From Siphonodentalium dalli (lineage: Eukaryota; Mollusca; Scaphopoda; Gadilida; Siphonodentaliidae), in assembly GCA_032622095.1 (NCBI GenBank), contig CP136062.1, positions 157,472,875 to 157,536,874 of the forward strand: a stretch of 64,000 bases of DNA, read 5' to 3'. The first letter of the stretch is position 1, and each line of letters begins with the position of its first letter. The notes under the pieces are model-generated. The model did not search any database. It saw only the letters and a program-made list of their open reading frames with translations, and was not told the origin of the DNA. Shown here piece by piece: positions 57,701 to 64,000 of the stretch. Position numbers and translations under genes: made by a program.

Positions 57701-58172
57701 ATAATTGTGTGTTAGTGAATGTAGTGGTGCTTATATATCTATAATTATATGCGTGCTAATTATCATAATATAATATAGATATTTAATATCGATGGTATTA
57801 ACTTATTATCTATAAGCATTTAGAATTGGTTTTTTTATATTTATTTTATATATTTATTTGAGTTTATTTATAGTATCTATTATTTATGTATATATATATA
57901 TATTATTATTATATACATGTATGCCACGCTCTTGTACGACGTGTATACATTTTGTAACGCTGTCATACATGTCTAAATACCTATGTTTGCCATATGTTAT
58001 GTAGGTATTGAACATTGAAATTTATCTTTACAGTATTGCGGACTCTTGGAATTCCGGCTCGCAGTGTCACAAACTTCGCTTCTGCGCATGACTCTGACGG
58101 CAGCATTACCATTGACATCCATTTCGGCGAGAAAGGTGACGTCCTGGATGACATGAACATAGACTCAGTGTG
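45614..58172 (+). CDS. Transglutaminase gene 2, 5' half (seven exons)
   Basis: Second TGM-family gene. Coding exons: 45614-45758, 50585-50797, 52856-53113, 53608-53747, 55930-56031, 56586-56760 and 58034-58172. Junction phases are 1, 1, 1, 0, 0, 1, 2 and all pairs agree. The product starts with a 48-residue Arg-rich leader, then the N-terminal beta-sandwich (about residues 49-160), the WCxDD segment, and the core up to DSVW. The active-site Cys is present in [10 protein letters not shown]. The exons for the catalytic His and Asp and for the barrels are not found in the 5.8 kb that remain, so the gene probably continues beyond the right edge. A cytosolic or membrane-surface protein is likely; no signal peptide is visible. 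Confidence 0.92.
45853..46005 (+). repeat. Dispersed repeat, copy 2 (inverted to 12056-12190)
   Basis: It carries TGGTATAGTGTTGTGCTAAA, TATATAGTACCGTGCTATAC and CAATGAACAGAGACAACAAA. The minisatellite begins at its right edge. Confidence 0.65.
46003..47606 (+). repeat. 35-bp minisatellite, ~1.6 kb, in TGase gene 2 intron 1
   Basis: Main unit of 35 bp (AAATGTATCCTACAATTACT plus AAGGTGTGTCAAGTG), around 45 copies, few differences. A shorter 23-bp unit (AAATTACTAAGGTGTGTCAA plus GTG), lacking 12 bp of the long unit, is mixed in mainly between 46940 and 47350. Some units carry CTCC for CTAC in runs, showing local homogenisation. Confidence 0.95.
47607..49340. other. TGase gene 2 intron 1: no gene; GC-rich degenerate repeat at 48880-49080
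   Basis: A 243-codon open frame (48406-49137) has no family resemblance, starts in a poly-C context and overlaps a degenerate repeat of GTGGCACAGAGT-like words. I consider it chance. 48230-48420 resembles 18148-18380. Confidence 0.5.
49352..49705 (+). repeat. Dispersed repeat 'GTGAAACACTCC', copy 2
   Basis: It matches 35066-35430 throughout. It is followed after about 25 bp by the foldback unit 49732-50575. Confidence 0.75.
49732..50575. mobile_element. Foldback repeat abutting TGase gene 2 exon 2
   Basis: Arms at about 49732-50100 and 50200-50562 are inverted: AATTTGAAGGAAAAACATAT and ACAACATATGTTTACCCTCA in the left, complements in the right. Compared with the related copies at 21768 and 59640 (ending at GGGGCGCC), the right edge runs to about 50575, 10 bp short of the exon's acceptor. 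So the branch-point region of this intron is probably repeat-derived. Confidence 0.7.
50585..50797 (+). CDS. TGase gene 2 exon: N-terminal domain, part 1
   Basis: The translation runs [19 protein letters not shown], then [34 protein letters not shown] and LKLVFTTG. The RRGxxFxIxLxFNR phrase is the hallmark of the TGase N-terminal domain. The acceptor TTTCTTTTTCAG sits about 10-20 bp from the end of a foldback repeat. Donor CAG/GTAATT, phase 1 in and out. Confidence 0.92.
50798..52430. other. TGase gene 2 intron 2, no gene
   Basis: AT-rich. A possible A-box-like word GGTGGCTCAGTGTTAATG near 51995 hints at a SINE fragment. Nothing else supported. Confidence 0.4.
52440..52531. mobile_element. 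Partial hAT-like MITE end, related to 35988-36603
   Basis: Reversed, it starts CAGGGTCCGCGCTGGACCGA and continues with TTGCCAAAAC words like the full copy. The other end was not found. Confidence 0.55.
52856..53113 (+). CDS. TGase gene 2 exon: N-terminal domain, part 2
   Basis: It starts [20 protein letters not shown], passes [20 protein letters not shown] and ends YVIFNPWCK. SKGTxVxL and the closing IxFNPWCxxD are family signatures. Its donor (CAAAG/GTTTGT) lies in the first unit of a five-copy tandem repeat. Confidence 0.92.
53099..53282 (+). repeat. Five-copy tandem repeat spanning a splice donor
   Basis: Units of about 40-44 bp repeat the exon end and donor: TCCTTGGTGCAAAGGTTTGT followed by TTTTATGATCGTCAT. 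Copies begin near 53099, 53139, 53183, 53225 and 53267. The first unit is the true end of TGase exon 3; three of the other four keep an AAAGGT donor-like site. Confidence 0.85.
53608..53747 (+). CDS. TGase gene 2 exon: start of catalytic core
   Basis: It continues NPWCK with [12 protein letters not shown], then [18 protein letters not shown] and ends RPWNFGQ at CAG/GTACTT. The pattern D-x-VYxxxxxxRxEYVLNxxGxIxxGxxxxIxxxPWNFGQ defines this exon in TGases. Phase 1 in, phase 0 out. Confidence 0.92.
53748..54715. other. TGase gene 2 intron 4, no gene
   Basis: AT-rich; no supported feature. Confidence 0.35.
54720..54965 (-). repeat. Dispersed short repeat 'TCTGTCGTCTGC', copy 3
   Basis: Reverse strand starts TACTCATTGATGAATAGTTA and passes GTCCGTCTGCCGTCTGCTTA to AACTGAGCGGG. 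It creates a spurious 69-codon open frame on the + strand. Confidence 0.7.
55140..55240 (+). repeat. tRNA-like SINE fragment
   Basis: GGGGGTTCAAATCAACAAG resembles a Pol III B box; the upstream part is degraded. Confidence 0.35.
55440..55680 (-). repeat. Dispersed short repeat 'TCTGTCGTCTGC', copy 4
   Basis: GAAAGCAGACGACAGACAGA and AAATATTCAGATAATAAGTT match copy 3 (54720-54965) in order. A further partial copy lies around 57130-57230 (ACCACAGACAGACGG). Confidence 0.65.
55930..56031 (+). CDS. TGase gene 2 exon: core segment [14 protein letters not shown]
   Basis: This 34-codon exon follows WNFGQ directly. It reads [18 protein letters not shown], then [14 protein letters not shown], matching FExGILDxCLxLLD...RGxPVxVxRxxSAM. 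Acceptor CATGCAG, donor GTGAGT, phase 0 at both ends. Confidence 0.92.
56586..56760 (+). CDS. TGase gene 2 active-site Cys exon
   Basis: It reads [20 protein letters not shown], then [19 protein letters not shown], and ends with [14 protein letters not shown] before GTAAGT. The Cys in YGQCWVF is the catalytic nucleophile (position 277 in human TGM2). The Trp nearby in W-S-G-S-V is also conserved. Phase 0 in, phase 1 out. A short copy of its last 42 nt, with its own donor, occurs 322 bp downstream. Confidence 0.94.
57041..57082 (+). pseudogene. Duplicate mini-exon carrying the TGase active-site motif
   Basis: The 42 bases encode [14 protein letters not shown] once a preceding phase-1 G is supplied. 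They are preceded by AAGCAG and followed by GTAAGT. The flank after the donor also matches the flank of the real exon, including CCCATCAGTTATAAAAG. Length and phase (1 in, 1 out) mean it could be spliced in after the real exon without a frameshift, giving two Cys motifs in tandem. It lacks a good pyrimidine tract, so it may be silent. Confidence 0.7.
58034..58172 (+). CDS. TGase gene 2 exon: [19 protein letters not shown]
   Basis: It encodes [20 protein letters not shown], then SITIDIHF and [12 protein letters not shown], nearly identical to the family consensus VxRxLGIPxRxVTNFxSAHDxDxxLxID. Donor TG/GTAAGC in phase 2 splits the Trp codon, as in other TGM genes. The next expected exon (NFHxWNxxWM) is not visible in the rest of the window. 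Confidence 0.93.
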
Positions 58173-59200
58173 GTAAGCGCATGCATGGCTTTGGAAATTT
58201 CGTCGTTATAGTGAACATGTACTCCGGGAGTACACGTAGCAGTCCTTCAGCCATATAACTGAAATAATGTCACGGTGTACTTTCACTCATGAATATGACG
58301 TGATACTTTCGCATGGAAGATACCGTAACTAAAGTACGAAATGTATATCTGATAGAAAACCACCTGTCAAGCATTTAGTTTGCGAGCGAAGATTCGCAAG
58401 ATCACAATTACTTTTAACCGTTACAAACATGTTGGTGTCATTAGGTCCCACAGCTTACCAGACATACCAAACGAATACCACATATCTCCTGTTTGGCATT
58501 CTGAACAATAGTGAGACAATAAATATGCGAATATTTGAGACAGTCCATTCATGCATTTCCTCAACAGATCGCTTCTCCCCTAGCGTGAGACCAATGCATG
58601 CACATCAAGTAGCACACCATCAGACTCTTTAAACATACTTTTTGAAACAGCAAATGTTTGATCATATCTCTTAATACATTTACTAGCAGCTCAACACCAG
58701 AGGAGCGGGGCTCTGATAAGTTCTGCAACTTGTGCGCACACATCTATATAATATATATAATATTATGTGTAATTCATATAAACTGTGAATCACAACAAAT
58801 ATGTTCAAAAAAAGAAAATACCACAACATCCATAACATATAACATGGATTGAGTTAGCTGTTTGAATGCTCAACAACGTTCGACTTCCCTAACAGTATAC
58901 TGGATTCGAGGGGCAAATTCCATCGCTTTTAGAAATGATGCAAGAGGCACTCGTAAGATTACAATACGCATACCCGTATGATTATTATGTTTAGCAAATG
59001 TTGCCACCCTATATGGTGGTTATTTGGGAACGTATGTTCATCTAAGATTGGGATCTTTAAACTGGCTATGCTGCAGGCCTACTAGAATTGGTTAAACCGT
59101 GACTTAGGTTGGGAAAATTAAGTGCAAAGATGTTGCTGTAATATGTTTGGTAACTCCTATGCCAAAATAACAGAGCTATGTCCAAGTTATGTACACACGG
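58173..59200. other. Downstream of last visible TGase gene 2 exon, no gene
   Basis: Expected to be intron. No exon with NFHxWN or DATPQE family motifs was found. Short open frames only. Confidence 0.4.
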
Positions 59201-59897
59201 GGGTTAAAAAAACCCAGATTTGTTTATGTAGGTCGACATGGAGTCTAACAGGAACTATTTTTTTTAAATACACTGCATAACTAGACTATGAACCCAACTA
59301 GGATATGTGCTCAGTCCACCATCTGAAATCATGACTGTCTCCGAAATTAAATCAAAGATTTTTCATTGCATATTTTAGTTTTTGGCAGCGATTTATAGAA
59401 CTATTTTTATGAAAAGCGTTTCATTTATTTTCACGCAGAGAGTCATTATTCCAGATGGTAGACGGAGCACATAGCCTAGTTAGCTAGGTTCATAGTCTAA
59501 ATATTTCGGTATCGTTTTTGAAAATATTTCCTGTCAAATTCTCTATCGATCTACCTAAACAAAATTGGGTTTTTTCCTTCAAATTGATAGTTTGACATTG
59601 AAATTTTATTTTAATTCACTATTGGGGCGCCTTCTTAAACACATATTATGGACTTGTCCGCGTGCGTGAAACTGATAAGATAGTATTTAGGCGCGCTGCC
59701 TACTGGAGGAATGTAGCATTCTACCATATCGATTATCTCAAGAACTCCATAGAAAACATCGTCTGAGTTCGCTCCATTGTAAATATTTACTTCCGGGACG
59801 CAACTGTCGGCGATAAACTAAAAATAACGGCCTGAGCAAAAGTATTCTCCATTTCTATTTGATCACCATACCGGAGTATTTCACATCATTTTAATTG
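59200..59897 (-). repeat. Foldback plus 'GTGAAACACTCC' repeat, copy 3 (inverted)
   Basis: 59200-59640 matches the 49732-50575 foldback (AACTAGGATATG..., TTTTAGTTTTTGGCAGCGAT, end GGGGCGCC) and 59640-59897 is the inverted 'GTGAAACACTCC' repeat. The order is the same as in the 49352-50575 copy, so the two parts form one compound element. Confidence 0.7.
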
Positions 59898-59942
59898 TGA
59901 TTTTGCGAAACCGCTCTACTGTATGAGTCGGATGTGTTTTAT

Positions 59943-59995
59943 ATAATTTAGTTATTTCTAGATATTTATATCTAGAAACGACTAAATTATATTTA
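59943..59995. repeat. Palindrome ATAATTTAGTTATTTCTAGA
   Basis: ATAATTTAGTTATTTCTAGA pairs with TCTAGAAACGACTAAATTAT around a TATTTATA centre. Confidence 0.75.
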
Positions 59996-60339
59996 AACAA
60001 GAAATTCAATTAATTGAGGAAAAACACCCACTGTCCCGAGTGGTATTGATAAGCTATTGGAGGGTCTTCCACTTCGCATGCAAAATAGCAAAATATTATT
60101 AATTGATGACTGATGTACATGTACAGTACACACATAGTAATAACAATTAACGTTATGATTTGAAACTAACCATGATAGGATATTGACAGTAAGGTGGTAT
60201 TAACTACTACGAGTGGTATTAGTAATAATAGTACCATTCTAGCATAATACATGTGTACATGATGTATGGGAAATATTAAAGGACAAAACAATAGTTACAA
60301 TACAATTATAATTTTTTTTTTAATTAATCGCAAGAAGAG

Positions 60340-60800
60340 CTAATTGTGCTTAAGCACAATAAGGGAATCTCTATTGTGCTTAAGCGCAATAAGGATATAT
60401 TTAACTGTGCTTAAGCGCAATAATGGAATTTACAAATTGCGCTTATATAATAAAACCCAATAAGGAATCTCTTAATAAGGAATATATTATATATAGTACA
60501 TAAACTCCCTATAATTCAGGTGGTGTAGTCCATCTCCATGGTACAATGGGTGGAACAAATATAGGATTATTCTACTATTTGCACAAGGGTGATCTAATGA
60601 GAGATATTAATTGCGCTTAAGTGCAATATTGATGTAATTTCGCTTACGTGTAATAAGGAATGTCTTATTACACTTAAGCACAATAAGAATATTCCTTATT
60701 GTACAGGAATATCACATTGTGCTTAAGCGCAATAAGGTATCTCTAACTGCGCTTAAGCACAATAACTGAAGGAATATTCTTATTGGGCTTGAGCTCAATT
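60340..60800. repeat. Cluster of GCGCTTAAGCGC-type palindromes
   Basis: At least eight short palindromes of the form ATTGTGCTTAAGCGCAATA occur at irregular spacing, often followed by AAGGAAT or AAGGTATCTC. The centre is CTTAAG. No coding potential. Confidence 0.8.
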
Positions 60801-61149
60801 AGAGATTCCTTAAGTTATTGCAGTTAATCGAAATTGTCTATTAAATGTCAAGTTGGTTTCCCATAGAGATCATCAACGATGTCTATGCGCAAGGGACCTA
60901 CGCCAGTCTTCTCTGTTGGGATTCCAATTGTTGGCTTATTAAATATGCACATATGCTTAAGATACAGTCGTGCGCGAAACGTGCTCCCGTAGGTCGGGTT
61001 TTGTATCCCAGTGAATTAAAATATCATTGAAATAATCGGTCCCCCCCCCCCCCATCCAATAAACATCCATATATTGAATATACATGTTTTTGGAGCAGAA
61101 TTAGATAGTCCATATTGGACGCCATCATGGAATTTAATTTTTTTATTTA

Positions 61150-61490
61150 ATTTTCACACATAGTTATTAGTTATGTGGATGGCGTTCTCATTAAATATCA
61201 CACCCGTATATTGATTATGTGGATAGAGTTATCATTAAACCTCACATCCTTATATTGGTTACAGTAATGCCCAAAGTAATTGACCACTTAACCAGAGCAG
61301 AATTATTGGTAATTTTTCAGGATTTAAAATCCTGAAAAATTACCCATAATTCTGCTGTGGTTAAGTGGTCAATTACTTTGGACATTACTGTATGTGGATG
61401 GAGTTATCATTACACCTCACATCCTTATATTGGTTAGGTTATGTAGATGTGAGTTATCATTAAACCTCACATCAGTGTGTTGGGGATTTT
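61150..61490 (+). repeat. ~46-bp tandem repeat interrupted by a MITE
   Basis: Four to five units of TATGTGGATGGAGTTATCAT, TAAACCTCACATCCTTATAT and TGGT. The third unit is cut by the 129-bp palindrome at 61262-61390. Confidence 0.8.
61262..61390. mobile_element. Tc1/mariner-like palindromic MITE at a TA site
   Basis: CAGTAATGCCCAAAGTAATT at the left, its complement at the right, arms of about 63 bp with few mismatches and a TTTAAA centre. TA stands at both ends (61260-61261, 61391-61392). Removing the MITE and one TA restores the host repeat word TTGGTTATGTGGATGG. Confidence 0.9.
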
Positions 61491-61659
61491 GGACCTTGAC
61501 TTGGGACCTTTGGTTTTTAACGCAACAAATGCGAGTACACCTTATACACAAGTTTCTTGGATAAGATGAGTTTGAAGCCTGCTTACATTTCGAAATGTTG
61601 TCAGTTTTGTATCGTCTGCAGCAGAACTCGGCATGTTGAAGCAAAAGTTACAAGAGATA

Positions 61660-62520
61660 AAATATGTACGTAACGGAGACTATAATACAAATGAAAAAAT
61701 AAATTGAGGGAGGAGTGGGCGATACAGGGAACTAAGGGTTGAACCGATATAAATTTGTAGAGCGATAACGACCAATGTTGACATATCATGCATCTCAACT
61801 CTACTGTTGCAACAAGGCTATAAAATGGGGGGGGGGTTGTAATAATCTTCGTTATCTCTATATAGTGCCAGAATAGTCATTTATGGACTTCTATAGTGGT
61901 ACAATGCAAATTGGAATCAAATGATAAAAATATGTATGTAACACAACTACGGTATACCGATGAAAATAATTTAGGCCGGGTTTAGATGTTGGGTTGGTTA
62001 AATAGACTCGTATATCGGAGAAAAAGGGGAACGATGAACTGACATAAATTAGTAGAGCGATAGCGATCAATGTTGCCATGTGATGCATCACGACTGTACT
62101 GTAGCGGCAATGATATAAAATTGGGGGGGGGGGGGTCTGAAATTATCTCTTACTCTATAGATGGCACCAGGATTATATAGAAAAGAATAGCAATTGATAT
62201 ACGTATACCGTATACTATAGTAATACCATAGCCATATAAGTAAAATTATCACGTGATAAAATATTACGTAACTTGACTATAGCGATGAAAAAAAAAAAAA
62301 TTGGACCGGGATTAGAGGTTCGGTTGGTTATATGTGGATAATTGGATATGGAATTCATACCGATGAGACGATAAAAATTAGTGGAGCGATAAAGACCAAT
62401 GTTGACACTTAGTCAGGCTACATGGGGGTTGATACGATAGACCGAAATAAATTTGTCGGGTGATAATGACCAATGTTGACGTATAAAGTAACGCGACTGT
62501 ACTGTCTCACAATTATCAGG
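61660..62520 (+). repeat. Degenerate ~300-bp tandem repeat
   Basis: Three to four units share GAGCGATAACGACCAATGTT, GCATCTCAACTCTACTG-like and ATAAAATGGGGGGGGG segments. G runs at 61825 and 62123 may be misread in length. Confidence 0.7.
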
Positions 62521-62587
62521 TAGAACCTGTCAAATATGGACTCTGTTGGCCAATATGGAACAGCTCAGAAAACATTCGCAGGGCCCT

Positions 62588-63120
62588 AAAATTTATTATT
62601 TAACATGGGATCTGCCATTAAAATTGATTTGTCGATAAAATTCTTATTTTTCAAAATTTTAAGCTGAGACTTGGTGTGTCTGTGTGGAATACTTATATAT
62701 TCCTAAAATGACAGGGTACAGCACGTAATTATTTTTTAGATGGAAGAAATTAATTTTTTTCGATGATAAATTTTAACATGGGATTTGCTATTCAAATCGA
62801 TTTATGTCGATAAAACTCTTATTTTTCAAAATTTTAAGCTGAGACTTGGTGTGTCAACGAGGAATACCTATATATTCCTAAAATGACAGGGTACAGCACG
62901 TAATTATTTTTTAGAGGGAAGAATTTTTTTGTTTTCAATGATAAATTTTAACACGGGATTTTCCCATTCAAATCGATTTATGTCGATAAAACTGTTATTT
63001 TTCAAAATTTTAAGCTGAGACTGAGGTATGTCTGCGTGGAATACTTATATATTCCTAAAATGACAGGGTCCAGCACGTAATTATCTTTTAGATGGAAGAA
63101 ATTGATTTGTTTCCATGATA
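62588..63120 (+). repeat. Three-copy ~178-bp tandem repeat
   Basis: Units share ATTTTTCAAAATTTTAAGCT, GAGACTTGGTGTGTC and AATGACAGGGTACAGCACGT with few differences. Confidence 0.9.
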
Positions 63121-64000
63121 AAAATCGAGCGTGTGCCGCAGGCAGTGTGCGCTCAAAATGTAAACAACTTTCTCAAGTGTCGTTTTGGTCAACATATCGC
63201 TTTCTCGACGGGGAGATCTGATCCGAATAATAGCTAAGATGTATTTAGATAGAATTATTGAAAGAATTTGACCGATTATTGTGCATTTTGACTCGAGAAT
63301 CGAGTGGAGAAAACGTTTAGTCAAACACGCGAATTCTGCCAATTGCAGTTGCAGACGAGCGCTGTCAGAATCAGATAATACAGATTGACAACAAATGCAG
63401 GCCTGAAACTCACCTTTTTGGGAGGTAAATCCCACTTATTAGATATCAAAACAATCCTTCCTAAGCACATTCCACAAGTTGCTAATATCTTAGGACACAG
63501 TAACAGTCAAAATGAATGAATTTAAATCACGATTCCGAGACGAAGCGAGACATGTACTGTGTACGATTTTTGACTCATTTTGAGTCGCCTTGTTTTCGAT
63601 GACGTCATTTGCGTTGCCCCACAACCTTAACCCTTTCCAATTCCAGCGGCATTTCAATTGGTTGAAATTAAAAATTTCTCAAGTTCTAGCTCAACCTGAA
63701 TCTAGTTACCCAATTGGTAGAATTACTTTAGCAGTACAATTTAGTTTTATCAATTATAACTATAATTTTATTGACGATATGAGCTCAACATCATAATATG
63801 AAACTGTTTATGGCGGTGTTATCCAAACGTGTGCTTTGATAATGGTTATAATTTTATTTTGCGATCAAACGTCAGTGCAGCTCAGCAGAAACGCATAGGC
63901 ACTATTTCAATTCAGCAGAAACGCATGAGTCATACGATAATAGTACACCCACTGAACGCGCTTCGCGCGTTGGTCAGTGGGTGAAAAAAAACTAAAGTCT
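63121..64000. other. Window end, no gene; hairpin at 63948-63985
   Basis: A TTAACCCTTTCCAATTCC word at 63628 may be the left end of another TTAA MITE cut by the window. CCCACTGAACGCGC pairs with GCGCGTTGGTCAGTGGG at the far end. Confidence 0.45.

Noticed and set aside
58661-58740. STPEERGSDKFCN, recalling the TGase DATPQExSxGxFxxGP exon
   Set aside because: The preceding NFHxWNxxWM segment and the rest of the exon are missing, no suitable acceptor or donor frames it, and the match is short. Probably chance, though a decayed exon cannot be excluded.

Overview
This is animal genomic DNA: AT-rich, intron-containing and very rich in repeats. The lineage is probably a marine invertebrate. A mollusc, other lophotrochozoan or invertebrate deuterostome would fit the repeat style (APE-type LINEs with a 2A-like motif, many short palindromic MITEs, 5S- and tRNA-like SINE fragments), but I cannot name the species.

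The only host genes I can support are two stretches of transglutaminase (TGase) gene, both on the + strand. The first (14182-26352, six exons, stop codon at the end) is the 3' half: the end of the catalytic core with its calcium-binding acidic segment, then both C-terminal beta-barrel domains. The second (45614-58172, seven exons, start codon included) is the 5' half: an arginine-rich leader, the N-terminal beta-sandwich, the active-site Cys exon (YGQCWVF) and the exon ending in DSVW. Every donor/acceptor pair I checked agrees in phase. The exons between these halves (family positions holding the catalytic His and Asp) are not visible anywhere in the window. The simplest reading is two tandem paralogues, the first entering from the left and the second leaving at the right. 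A permuted assembly of one gene is the alternative.

The rest is mobile or repetitive DNA. Region by region: 1-14181 (left flank or long intron of gene 1) holds three broken LINE pieces and several MITEs, including a CR1/L2-like LINE with a 2A-like motif, split by a 986-bp insertion that sits exactly at a TA. 14182-26352 is the gene 1 3' half, with a decayed duplicate exon, a duplicated splice acceptor, a 24-bp minisatellite, a 5S rRNA-like sequence and a LINE in the last intron. 26353-45600 is intergenic, with many foldback elements and a three-level nest (L1/Tx1-like LINE inside a long-TIR element, with a 3-bp-TSD MITE inside the LINE). 45614-58172 is the gene 2 5' half, with a 1.6-kb minisatellite in intron 1, a splice donor copied five times, and a tiny in-phase duplicate of the active-site exon. 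58173-64000 is intron or flank with palindrome clusters and tandem repeats.

I see no CRISPR array, operon, intact tRNA gene or viral gene. The most notable points are the repeated exon-level duplications inside the TGase genes: the active-site mini-exon, the linker exon, the duplicated acceptor and the duplicated donor.
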